From assembly GCA_965243695.1 (NCBI GenBank), contig CBDEWC010000007.1, forward strand, positions 62,001 to 126,000: a DNA stretch of 64,000 nucleotides. The letters are read 5' to 3'. Below, one piece after another: positions 55,048 through 63,836 of this stretch. Position numbers and translations under genes: made by a program. Under the pieces are notes generated by a model. It was not told where the DNA came from. It did not search any database and saw nothing but the letters and a program-made list of their open reading frames with translations. The DNA comes from JAKVCB01 sp965243695 (GTDB lineage Bacteria > Planctomycetota > Planctomycetia > Pirellulales > Lacipirellulaceae). Every line of letters begins with the position of its first letter. Positions within the stretch are counted from its first letter, which is position 1.

Positions 55048-56445
55048 TCATCCACCATATCCCAACTCCCGCTCCGTCTCGCCGATGGCCTCGTCGATGA
55101 TGTCCAGCCCTTTAAGCAAGGCTGCATCGTCCATGACAATCGGTGGACTCATCCTGAGAATGTGTCCCGCCGGAATCCAGGCCAGCCCCTTGCGGAAGGC
55201 TTTCTGGTAAACGAGCGTGCCCGCCTCATCAAAAGGCTCTTTGGTTGCCCGGTCTTTCACCAACTCAATGCCCATCAGGCAACCCTTGGCTCTCACGTCA
55301 CCGACAATCACATGCTCGGCCTTCATCCGCTCCATGCGATGCAGGGCCAATTGCCCCAAAAACGTGGCCCGCTCAAGAAGATTCTCTTCCTCAATGACCT
55401 CGGTACTGGCCAAGGCTGCCGCACAGGCCATCGGATTGCCACCGTAGCTGCTCGAGGCGGAGATCGCCTCAAATGATTCTTTGTACGGCTCACGAACCGC
55501 CACGCAGGTGACAGGAAAACCGTTGCCAAAACCTTTGCCGATCGAAACCACGTCTGGCACAACATCCCAGTGCTCCAGGCAAAGCCACTTCCCCGTACGC
55601 CCCCAACTCGTGAGCACTTCGTCGGCCATCAGCAATATTTCCTTCTCATCACAATAGGCGCGCAGCTTGGGAAAAAAATCATCGGGCGGCATAATAGACC
55701 CACCCCAACCCTGGATCGGCTCCAACACAAACCCTGCAACCGCACCTACGGTTCCCTTGTCGATGTACTCATCGAAAAATTCAATGTACTTGTCGGTGTC
55801 CACCGTGCCATCCTCTTTGACCCACAGTGGGCGATAGGTATCGGGCCGAGGCACCATGTGCATCCCTGGTGCTCGTACCGGCCCATAGGCCGATGAACGA
55901 ATGTGGCCTAACGAAACTCCGCCATAGGTCTTCCCGTGATAGTCGTAAAAACAGGAGAGCATTTCATGCTTGCCGGTGGCCGCACGCAGTACGCGTTGGC
56001 CCGCCTCCACTGCCGTGGTTCCGGAGTCGTAGAACTGAAACCCATTGAGATCGCCCGGCAACACCTCGGCCAGTTTCTCCACCAATCGAGTCTTGATCTC
56101 GGTGGTAAAATCATGGCAATTCATCAACGTGGCCGCCGCCCTCTGGACAGCCTCCGTGATCTTAGGATGGCAGTGGCCGAGTGTTGTGACATAGATTCCC
56201 GAGGAGAAATCGATATACCGATTTCCATCGACATCGATCAGCTCACAGCCTTTGCCCGACTCGAACGCGACAGGAAACAGCTTGACCTGTCCGCTCAGCC
56301 CCTTGAAAAACTTGGTGCAACGGCCATGGAGTTCACGCGACCTGGGTCCCGGAGGATCCACTTTTACACAAGGAGTTTGCTCAGGATCGATGCGCGCCCA
56401 CTCAGAGCAATAATTCTTGGAAGCCATCGAGCTTGTTGTTGACAT
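55048..56445 (-). CDS. Class III (aspartate aminotransferase family) PLP aminotransferase
   Basis: 465 residues with the class III omega-aminotransferase pattern: YIDFSSGIYVTTLGHCHP, the FYDSGTTAVEAGQRVLRAAT glycine/serine phosphate region, the PLP-ring Asp in LLMADEVLTSWGRTG, and the Schiff-base lysine in SIGKGFGNGFP. It probably moves an amino group between an amino sugar or amino acid and a keto acid. The frame is open to 56568, which would overlap the upstream gene; ATG 56445 has AGGAAAACGA upstream and avoids this. It is third in the minus-strand operon. Confidence 0.92.
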   Translation of the reverse strand: MSTTSSMASKNYCSEWARIDPEQTPCVKVDPPGPRSRELHGRCTKFFKGLSGQVKLFPVAFESGKGCELIDVDGNRYIDFSSGIYVTTLGHCHPKITEAVQRAAATLMNCHDFTTEIKTRLVEKLAEVLPGDLNGFQFYDSGTTAVEAGQRVLRAATGKHEMLSCFYDYHGKTYGGVSLGHIRSSAYGPVRAPGMHMVPRPDTYRPLWVKEDGTVDTDKYIEFFDEYIDKGTVGAVAGFVLEPIQGWGGSIMPPDDFFPKLRAYCDEKEILLMADEVLTSWGRTGKWLCLEHWDVVPDVVSIGKGFGNGFPVTCVAVREPYKESFEAISASSSYGGNPMACAAALASTEVIEEENLLERATFLGQLALHRMERMKAEHVIVGDVRAKGCLMGIELVKDRATKEPFDEAGTLVYQKAFRKGLAWIPAGHILRMSPPIVMDDAALLKGLDIIDEAIGETERELGYGG

Positions 56446-56515
56446 TCGTTTTCCTGCCGGGAAGTTTGTGACGAAAACGGCTGAAGGGGTACCTGGCACA
56501 CCAGTGCCAGGAGAT

Positions 56516-57454
56516 TCAATATCCTTTATCCCAATCGGCTTGAATATTGGAGGCAATGGACTGGCCAAGGTAACAGTCGGTGCGCAACTGCTGATGAATG
56601 GAGGATGGAAGCTTGGGGGTCACAGGACCATGGTAACAAAGTCGGGCAATCATGCGTTGCCAACTTGTCGCAGTGCCGTGAACGCCCAGGGCAGCGACCT
56701 CCCAGCGATGCCTGGCAGCAATCACCTCCTTGGGCCCCACCGTGGCAGCCATGGGGGGCACGGCCGCCAAATCACCGCTCATACCAAAGCTCCCATGCAT
56801 CGAATTCTGCGCCAGCGTGAACGGACTGAGCGTACACACCCGCGCCCCCATTTGCTTGAACTCCTCCAGAGAGCCCGCAAATTCCGGAGCATCTGGTTCG
56901 ACAAACGCCACGTGCCCCGTCCAGCCAGGTCCGGTATAGCTGACCTCGACTCCGCCCGCCTCTTGCATCAGATCGTAGTAGTGATCGATATTCTGATTGC
57001 TGGGGCCAAACAGCTGCTGGCGTGGCGGACGTAAATGTTCGTCAATCCCATTAAATAAATGGGTCAACATCGAATGCATGAAGCCAAATGGCCAATCTTC
57101 CGGCGCAATCTCGCCATGCTCGTTTGCGTATTCATCCAAGGCGAACAACCAGACGTGCTTGCAATCCTGTTGTGTCGCATTGATGAGGCGCGACAGAGGT
57201 TCGTAGATCCCCGGACATGGGTTCGGCATCATCATCACACACCGGCGCCCCTGGTCGGCTGCCTTCTTGATTCGCGCGTACATATCGGTCACCCACATAA
57301 ATCCCAGATCGGCTTCCTTGACAACGCGAATCCGAAAATCTGGATTGGGATGCTTTTCGATGTCTTCCCGCTTGATGGCACGGCACCGCTCTATTTCCGC
57401 CTTATCACGAAAGGGGACTACCTGAGAGGGGCTAAACTCAAATGTTTGACTCAT
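56516..57454 (-). CDS. NagB-like glucosamine-6-phosphate deaminase family, variant active site
   Basis: 312 residues of the NagB/isomerase fold. Asp107 in LFALDEYAN matches the general base Asp72 of E. coli NagB. The catalytic loop reads GPGWTGHVAFVEP; aligned with GVGNDGHIAFNEP of NagB, the histidine (His181) and glutamate (Glu186) are kept but the aspartate is Thr179. That change makes ordinary glucosamine-6-phosphate deamination doubtful; a related sugar or a lactonase-type reaction is possible. It starts 14 bases after the NagA-like gene, so the two are co-transcribed. Alignment was done by eye. Confidence 0.82.
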   Translation of the reverse strand: MSQTFEFSPSQVVPFRDKAEIERCRAIKREDIEKHPNPDFRIRVVKEADLGFMWVTDMYARIKKAADQGRRCVMMMPNPCPGIYEPLSRLINATQQDCKHVWLFALDEYANEHGEIAPEDWPFGFMHSMLTHLFNGIDEHLRPPRQQLFGPSNQNIDHYYDLMQEAGGVEVSYTGPGWTGHVAFVEPDAPEFAGSLEEFKQMGARVCTLSPFTLAQNSMHGSFGMSGDLAAVPPMAATVGPKEVIAARHRWEVAALGVHGTATSWQRMIARLCYHGPVTPKLPSSIHQQLRTDCYLGQSIASNIQADWDKGY

Positions 57455-57468
57455 GACCGTTCACCTAT

Positions 57469-58677
57469 TTACACACCAATTTCTGACTCGGCATCAAAAA
57501 CACATTTCCCCGCAACCCAGGTTGTTTTGGCTTGCAGCTGAGGCCCCTCCTGTTCCCAGAGTACCAGATCGGCATCGGCGCCAACTCGCATGTCACCTTT
57601 GTCCGCCAATTGGGCAACCGCGGCGGGATTGGTTGTGCCCATCGCCCAAACCTGGTGCGGAGGAAGGTCCAACCAGTTTAGCAAATTATCGATTGCCCGA
57701 TCCATCGTCAGCGAACTACCCGAGAGCGCACCACAATGCGGATGGTTCTTATCTGCAATCCGTGCCGCGTCGGACGGACTCACTTTGACAGCATATCCCA
57801 AAGGGGTTTCATAAACACCTTCACCCAGCCCGGCGCCGATGTTTGCGTCGGTGATTGCGACAACCCTCTTCCAACCCTTGGCCGCCAGCGCCGCACGAAT
57901 CGCCATCGGATGCACGTGCACCCCATCGCAGATAAAGTCAACCGAACAGCGAGGGTCGGCCAGAATCGTCTCGACCGCGCCAACTGGCCGCGCTCCGGGT
58001 TCAATCTCCTCCGGCACAGGAAAGACATCATAAAAGTGGGTCGCATGACGGGCACCGGCGTCAATGGCCAGTTGTGTCTCTTCGACGGAGGCGTGCGTGT
58101 GCGTGATAAAGACTGCAATCCCCTCTTCACGCAGCCGCTCGATCACCGGAATAATATTGGGCGTGTCAGGACTAATCGACATCGCAGAAACACGGCCACT
58201 CAAGGTCGCAAGCAATTCCTCAAGCAGGACGACGTCTCCCGGCAAGGTGTCCGCGCTGGCACCAGGCAGTGCCAGAAACGGACCCTCCAAGTGAAATCCT
58301 GGCATCGCTGCGCCGGTTGCCCTGCAAAGTGCCTCACTCAATCGTTCCAAGTGGCCGAGCAACGAACGGTTCATAATCGTGCAAAGGGTTGGCAAAACGC
58401 ACGTGGTGCCATAGCGGGGCAAAACGGCAGCCGCATCACAAATTTGCTGCGGATCGGTTTCGTAAAAAAATAGCTGTATCCCGTGACAATGAAGATCCAC
58501 CAAGCCAGGCGTTAACAATGCTCCTTTCGCATCCACGCGTTCAAACACACATTCAATCTGATCCCTCTTCGGGTCGATCTCGGATATTTTGCCCTCCTTC
58601 ACCAAAACGCTCCCCGGCCTGACCCAGTGTCCCGGGCGCAGCACCTGTGCATTTTCGATGAGCAAGGCATTCTTCAT
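57469..58677 (-). CDS. NagA-like N-acetylglucosamine-6-phosphate deacetylase family
   Basis: 402-residue amidohydrolase-superfamily protein. Visible metal and catalytic motifs are DLHCHG (His63, His65), FHLEGPFLAL (Glu131), FITHTHASVEET and ATHFYDVFPV (metal histidines), CDGVHVHP, and ITDANIGAGLGEG with the catalytic Asp. NagA removes acetate from N-acetylglucosamine-6-phosphate; the neighbours suggest an amino-sugar substrate but not necessarily that one. The frame is open to 58848, yet ATG 58677 has AAAGGA upstream and gives the family N-terminus. It leads a four-gene operon. Confidence 0.87.
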   Translation of the reverse strand: MKNALLIENAQVLRPGHWVRPGSVLVKEGKISEIDPKRDQIECVFERVDAKGALLTPGLVDLHCHGIQLFFYETDPQQICDAAAVLPRYGTTCVLPTLCTIMNRSLLGHLERLSEALCRATGAAMPGFHLEGPFLALPGASADTLPGDVVLLEELLATLSGRVSAMSISPDTPNIIPVIERLREEGIAVFITHTHASVEETQLAIDAGARHATHFYDVFPVPEEIEPGARPVGAVETILADPRCSVDFICDGVHVHPMAIRAALAAKGWKRVVAITDANIGAGLGEGVYETPLGYAVKVSPSDAARIADKNHPHCGALSGSSLTMDRAIDNLLNWLDLPPHQVWAMGTTNPAAVAQLADKGDMRVGADADLVLWEQEGPQLQAKTTWVAGKCVFDAESEIGV

Positions 58678-59021
58678 GGTGATTGTCGTCCTTTTTGCGA
58701 GCCGCCTCTTTTTTCCAGATATCTGAAGATGGAACGTGGCCGCACAACGAAACAGTGATAACCGATAAACAGGCCGCACACCACTGCTGAGGCATACAGG
58801 CATGGTGTCCTTTTCCATCACCAGTAGCCAGCGAAGGATAACCGCCAACGCGGAAAAAAGTTGGTGCCGTATCCGCTCTGCAGATGGCCGGCCTTTCGAC
58901 GGAGGCTCAACTGCACGTTCACTGCCTGAAAGCTTGACGCTAAATAGCCATGACCACTACGATGCTGTCACGACGACCGCCCCACCTTCGCCAACTCACC
59001 TGAAAAAAGGCCTGCTTCAAA
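58678..59021. other. Divergent intergenic region of the catabolic island
   Basis: A 344-base spacer between the divergent NagA-like and ceramidase-like genes; it should carry promoters for both directions and any operator of the island. I found no convincing palindrome or promoter pair by eye. No gene is seen. Confidence 0.4.
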
Positions 59022-60404
59022 ATGCCTGACGACTCGGGACATGCGCCCCAAGGCCAGCGATGCGTCGGGGCTGCACAGCGAGACGTGACTCCTACCGACA
59101 GCCAGTTCCTCTTCGGCTATCCCCACGTTCCGCGGATGAGCACCGGCGTACACGATCCGTTACTCGCGGCAGCCATGTACCTGCAGGAGGGAGATCAGCA
59201 AGCACTTTTCGTCGCTGTCGATATTATCTGGCTGACCAAGGACCAGGTTGCCAAAGCGCGTCGTGGCATTGCCGAGGCGACCGGCATTCCGACTGCTCAC
59301 ATCATGATCAGCGCAACACATACGCACTCCGGACCGGTCATTGCAAATCTTCTCAGCACCGCCAGCGATTCCGTGGTCCCGGCACCAGACCCTACTTACG
59401 TTGCCCGGCTGGTGGAAGGAATCATTCACGCCGCAAAGGATGCCTTCGACAGCGCGCAACCGGCGGCCATCGGATTAGCCGTGGTAGCGACCTCTGGAAT
59501 TGGCACCAATCGGCACGACCCGAGGGGCCCTGCCATGCCGGAGGTACCGGTGCTTGTCGCACGGTCTATAAACAATCACAGCATCATTTGCGTGATGTCG
59601 GTCTGTAGCATGCATCCCACCGTACTCCACGAAGACTCCACCCTGATTAGTGGCGACTTCCCTGCCTTTGCCAGGCAGTACCTGCGCAAACACAAACTCA
59701 GCGCTGATTGCCCGATACTCTATCACATGGGCGCTGCTGGCAATCAAAGCCCGCGTCACGTCACGCGCGCCAACACCATGGAGGAAGCAGACCGCCTGGG
59801 AACGCTTTTGGGCAAAGCCTGGGAATCTGCACTGAACCGGGTGGAGTTCCTCTCGGACTGGACGCTTCAGCTCGACCGCGCCTTCCTTGAGCTACCGGTC
59901 CGCAGTCTCCCTCCCCTCCAACAAGCAGAAAAGGAACTGCACGAAGCAGCCACTCACTTAGATCAATTGCGGCAGTCAGACGGCCCGCAGGCAGAGGTTC
60001 GCACGGCAGAGTGCAACTGGTTTGGCGCCGAGGAAACCGTGACCCTGGCGCGCGCCGATCAGAATGGCCTGTTGCGCGATGCAGTTCAAAAATGCCTGCC
60101 TGCCGAAATCCAGATGATCGGCATCGGCCCCTGGACTTTTGTCGGCTGGCCCAGTGAAGTCTTCGTCGAATTCGCCCTTGAAGTTCGCCAACGTTACCCT
60201 AATGCCTTTATCATCACCCTCGCCAATGGCGATTTACAGGGTTACCTGGTCACGGCCGAGGCCGTGGAACACAAAATGTACGAGGCTTCCAACGCCCTGT
60301 TTTCCAGTCCTGCCTCACCACAGCTACTGGTCGCAGCTACGATGAAACTGCTAAGCACCCCCAGTGCGTCGTCAACCACTCCTGATACCCCAAACACGTG
60401 CTGA
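59022..60404 (+). CDS. Neutral/alkaline ceramidase N-terminal-domain hydrolase
   Basis: 460 residues of the neutral/alkaline non-lysosomal ceramidase family domain, seen from GAAQRDVTPTD at the start, VDIIWLTKDQVAKAR, and the metal-site motif SATHTHSGPV (His100, His102), followed later by SVCSMHPTVLHED. In planctomycetes proteins with this domain are usually not lipid ceramidases but metal-dependent amidases of unknown substrate. There is no signal peptide, so it acts in the cytoplasm. It faces the NagA-like operon and is followed by the FGGY kinase on the same strand. Confidence 0.88.
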   Translation: MPDDSGHAPQGQRCVGAAQRDVTPTDSQFLFGYPHVPRMSTGVHDPLLAAAMYLQEGDQQALFVAVDIIWLTKDQVAKARRGIAEATGIPTAHIMISATHTHSGPVIANLLSTASDSVVPAPDPTYVARLVEGIIHAAKDAFDSAQPAAIGLAVVATSGIGTNRHDPRGPAMPEVPVLVARSINNHSIICVMSVCSMHPTVLHEDSTLISGDFPAFARQYLRKHKLSADCPILYHMGAAGNQSPRHVTRANTMEEADRLGTLLGKAWESALNRVEFLSDWTLQLDRAFLELPVRSLPPLQQAEKELHEAATHLDQLRQSDGPQAEVRTAECNWFGAEETVTLARADQNGLLRDAVQKCLPAEIQMIGIGPWTFVGWPSEVFVEFALEVRQRYPNAFIITLANGDLQGYLVTAEAVEHKMYEASNALFSSPASPQLLVAATMKLLSTPSASSTTPDTPNTC

Positions 60405-60665
60405 GAGGCTGCTTAACAACAGATCACCACCCCAAACCAGCAAACGCATTTCAATCCCAGCCCCGATAAACTTTCAAGCCTTATCATCCCGAGTGCCTCG
60501 CATTACCCTTCATCACACACGGCTAACTTTTGGCGGACATCCAAATCCCCTGCTGCAGTCGCGATGACAGGCTATTGAAATTGGCGGCTCCTTTGACTCG
60601 CTAGAACTACCCCTGCTATCTCTTGCCGGCAAAAATTCATCCTTGGTCCATTCCCGGGAAACACC

Positions 60666-62027
60666 ATGAGTAAATTCCTCATACTCGATCTGGGAACGAC
60701 TTATTTTAAGGCCTGCCTGTTCGACGAATCAGGACAACTTGTAGGGCTGCATCGCGCACTGGCGCCCGTGGAACACCCGGCCGACGGCCGCGCCGAGTTG
60801 CCCGTGGCCAAATTTCACAACAGCCTGATCCAGGCAATCCACAAACTGGCTCTCGAGGCGGGCGGACTGCATGATGTGGCGGCTGTCAGCTTTGCCACAC
60901 AAACCAACAGCTTTGCCCTGCTCGACCAGCATGACGAACCGTTGACCCCCCTACTCCTTTGGACCGACCAGCGGGCGCATAACCGCGAGAATCCGCTCTG
61001 CAACCTGACAGCACTGGCCGACTTTCAGGCAAAAACAGGCCTGCCCAGCCTGGATCACCATTTTTTACCGGCAAAAATTCGCTGGCTGCAACAACACCAG
61101 CCCAAGGTCCTTGCGCAGACGCGCCGGCTAGTCTTGATGAGCGACTACCTCACCTGGTGGCTGACCGGTCGCCATATCACAGAAGCAGGCACCGCGGGGT
61201 TTGTCGGCTTGGTCGACATCCACAAGCTCCAGTGGTGGCCAGAGGCGTGCGCGCAAATCGGCATACCGCTGGACTGGTTACCCACGATTGTTCGGGCCGG
61301 CACCGATGCGGGGCCCCTGCGCCCAAAAGTCGCAAACACCTTGGGCCTGCCACCTGACTGCCGCTTTATCGTGGGTTGCCTCGATCAATATGCCGGCGCA
61401 ATCGGGGCAGGCAACCTGGCTCCAGGACGTGTCAGCGAAACCACAGGAACGGTCATTGCAACCGTTCGCTGCTCCGACCATTTCGAAATGGACGCGCCTA
61501 CCGACCTCTTCCAGGGCCCCTCTTTCCAAGCAGGAACCTACTACCAGATGATTTGTAGCGACATCTCTGCCTGCTTGCTGGAAAACTATCGCAACAGTCG
61601 GGACGACCTGCCCGGCTTTGCCGAACTGGACAAGTGGGCGGCAAGCGTACCGGCGGGCGCTGAGGGCTTGACCTTGCACCCTGATGCACCCAACCGCACC
61701 GGCGCCGAAATGTTCCTTAACCGGCAAGACCACCACACCGCTGGCCACGAAGTACGGGCTATTCTCGAAGCTGTAGCGAGTGAGCTTGACCGACAGGTTC
61801 AACTTTTGTGTGGACAAGACCGGCCACAAGAAATGCGATCAGCGGGCGGTGCCGCGCGCAGCAAGTTGTGGCTACAAATCAAAAGCGACACACTTGGATG
61901 TCCCGTGCAGGCCACCGACTGTGCCGAGCCTACCAGCCTGGGTGCAGCCATGCTCGCCAGGCATACCCTACAAGGGACACCACTATCAGAACTGGCGCGC
62001 CAATGGGTTCGTATCCCAAAGTCCTAA
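60666..62027 (+). CDS. FGGY family carbohydrate kinase
   Basis: 453 residues of the FGGY sugar kinase family, which phosphorylate ribulose, xylulose, glycerol and similar substrates. The ATP phosphate-1 motif LILDLGTTYFKACLFD is at the start, the catalytic-base Asp lies in GCLDQYAGAIGAGN (about residue 239), and the second FGGY signature region reads SAGGAARSKLWLQIKSD with PTSLGAAMLA near the end. The substrate cannot be told; the island suggests a sugar released by the hydrolases. It converges on the DHDPS-family gene with a 64-base gap. Confidence 0.92.
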   Translation: MSKFLILDLGTTYFKACLFDESGQLVGLHRALAPVEHPADGRAELPVAKFHNSLIQAIHKLALEAGGLHDVAAVSFATQTNSFALLDQHDEPLTPLLLWTDQRAHNRENPLCNLTALADFQAKTGLPSLDHHFLPAKIRWLQQHQPKVLAQTRRLVLMSDYLTWWLTGRHITEAGTAGFVGLVDIHKLQWWPEACAQIGIPLDWLPTIVRAGTDAGPLRPKVANTLGLPPDCRFIVGCLDQYAGAIGAGNLAPGRVSETTGTVIATVRCSDHFEMDAPTDLFQGPSFQAGTYYQMICSDISACLLENYRNSRDDLPGFAELDKWAASVPAGAEGLTLHPDAPNRTGAEMFLNRQDHHTAGHEVRAILEAVASELDRQVQLLCGQDRPQEMRSAGGAARSKLWLQIKSDTLGCPVQATDCAEPTSLGAAMLARHTLQGTPLSELARQWVRIPKS

Positions 62028-62091
62028 ACCGCACTCAACGGACCCAGTGCACCGGAGTTACTTTCGCACCCAGCCTTTTCTGCGCCGGCTT

Positions 62092-63051
62092 CTAGCTCGG
62101 AGCCTCGAGACGTGGCGATCCTATATTCCTCAACATGTTCATGGTTTGTTGTCTGTACTTTGTGCGGATGTCGCGGGTTGGTGGCCGACAACGACTGGAT
62201 GGCAACCCAATCAATTCCATGCAAAGCTTATCGAGATAGCCATCACCGCTGGTGTACTCGTTCTCGATCTGAACCCAAAGCTTGTAGAAGGGCATGGCCT
62301 CCTCGACTAGCATACGGGTGATCTCTGCAAAATTGTTAGCGTGCATTTCATCGACTAGCTTGATTCCCCACTCCGGCCAGAAATTACAATGATGGACCTC
62401 GAATGCGCGGGCACCAAGAGCGGGGGTCGCACTCATTCCAAAGAGCAAATTATTGTCAATAATCGTAAATCTATCCGAGAAATGAGAGCACACATCCTCA
62501 AATTCCATAGCGTCCGTGCGCGGTGCGGCCCATTTAAGCCCAACTATATTAGGCATATCGGCCAGCCTTTCTATCATGGCGAAAGACAAGTTCCGAGCGG
62601 TCCAGAATGTATTGTAGATAATTACGCCCAAAGTGGGTTCGGCCTCAGCAGCCGCGCGTACATAGGCCTCAAAATCACCTTCTGTATGGGCAAAATAGAA
62701 CGGGCAAGAAACCTGAATATAATTCGCTCCAATGCATTTGGCTGCGTGCGCCAGTCGTTTCAATTCCAATGTGCTAGATGTCTGTGCACCCATGATGACG
62801 GGCACAGCCCCTGAGACCTCATCGACAACTGTTTCGGTAACTTTGATGCGTTCTTCAAAAGTCATGGTTGAAAAATCGCCAGCTGCGCCGCCTGCGAGTA
62901 AAGTTGCATACTCGTGCGTCAAACCGCTATCAATGAGAAAGCGAACATGGGCCCGCAGTGCTTTTTCATTGATAGGCATCTCCTCAGTGTCATAGAAAGG
63001 CGTTGGAATGGTGACATAACATCCCTCAAGTGAAGACTTCAGTTGGTCCAA
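62092..63051 (-). CDS. Dihydrodipicolinate synthase/N-acetylneuraminate lyase family protein
   Basis: 319-residue class I aldolase of the DapA/NanA family. The Schiff-base lysine is Lys173 in VGLKWA and the catalytic tyrosine is Tyr146 in IIYNTF; the pyruvate-carboxylate motif is LAGGAAGDFSTMT, with GGAAG and no second Thr-Thr pair, so it is not a DapA in the strict sense. Members split or join pyruvate with an aldehyde, for example in sugar-acid or sialic acid breakdown. The start is a TTG at 63051; a near-perfect CGGAGG lies eight bases upstream and fixes it. Confidence 0.93.
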   Translation of the reverse strand: MDQLKSSLEGCYVTIPTPFYDTEEMPINEKALRAHVRFLIDSGLTHEYATLLAGGAAGDFSTMTFEERIKVTETVVDEVSGAVPVIMGAQTSSTLELKRLAHAAKCIGANYIQVSCPFYFAHTEGDFEAYVRAAAEAEPTLGVIIYNTFWTARNLSFAMIERLADMPNIVGLKWAAPRTDAMEFEDVCSHFSDRFTIIDNNLLFGMSATPALGARAFEVHHCNFWPEWGIKLVDEMHANNFAEITRMLVEEAMPFYKLWVQIENEYTSGDGYLDKLCMELIGLPSSRCRPPTRDIRTKYRQQTMNMLRNIGSPRLEAPS

Positions 63052-63066
63052 GATAGCAGCCTCCGA
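63052..63066 (-). promoter_or_regulatory. Ribosome binding site that fixes the TTG start at 63051
   Basis: On the minus strand CGGAGG stands eight bases before TTG GAC CAA, the start of the DHDPS-family gene. No ATG or GTG is available in frame close by, so this strong site is what marks the TTG as the start. Confidence 0.7.
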
Positions 63067-63836
63067 TCTAACGCAATTCCGCCCAGACTGTCAGCGTGGC
63101 ACCCTGCGCTGTCAGTTCGAAACTCATCTACAAACCCAAGGTATCGATCGAGATGTGCCATAAGTTCGCTCCCTGAAGCTGTCGCTGACGTGTGCGGCAC
63201 AAGGCCCTGAATCTTTTCGTCACGGGAATGCTTTTACAAGTCTCTATCTCCAACTCAACCGCCTCAGGTTTACCTTAAGAGCCGCTTCCATTAACTTGAT
63301 CCCTTCCTGTGCAGCTTCTCTTGTCAGCTGCAAAGTAATCTCCGGCATCACGCAGCCTCTATTTCAGTGGCGGCATCAGAAGCAAGTCCTTTCGCACGTC
63401 CCCTATCGACCAGAACAGCCACCGCTCAAAGTGTTTACTAACGTTGAGCTTTTGTGCTACGTGATCACTACTTGAGGCTTACCCAAAGAGTTCACAAAGA
63501 ATCCCGCTTCATCGAGAACCTAGGACAAAACCCAAGGAGTTTATCGTAACGTACAACACGAACAAGGAGTTCGACCTGGGATGTTTCTAAGCTCCCGCTT
63601 CGGTACCCACTGTATAAACTTCTTTTCTCGACCAGAAAATACCACTATGTAGCCATGGTGATTTGCACCAACAGCCAATCCTCTTCCTGAACACACGATT
63701 TGTCTCCTGCCCACACGGTATGATACACTGACCACCGGGCACGCCTGGCCGAGAAGCCGAAGGCTCGACGCCTGGTGGTGCTCGATACATATTTTTTCAA
63801 TCATCAACAACCAATACAACTCAAAGGCAAAAACTT
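63052..63836. other. Gene-poor spacer with possible decayed fragments
   Basis: A 785-base spacer with lower GC than the genes around it. On the minus strand there are short stop-broken stretches with coding flavour: VLDEAGFFVNSLGKPQVVIT then a stop, and about 63290-63340 a frame reading MPEITLQLTREAAQEGIKLM. These may be remnants of a small gene pair, but no family is assigned and each is too short to prove. A frame of 92 codons at 63541-63819 has no recognised product. A 40-codon frame from 63161 has AGGGAG upstream of its ATG and overlaps the DHDPS start. Nothing here is called as a gene. Confidence 0.3.

Noticed and set aside
63541..63819. 92-codon minus-strand frame
   Set aside because: A second frame is equally open in the same place, there is no domain, and it lies in a gene-poor spacer.
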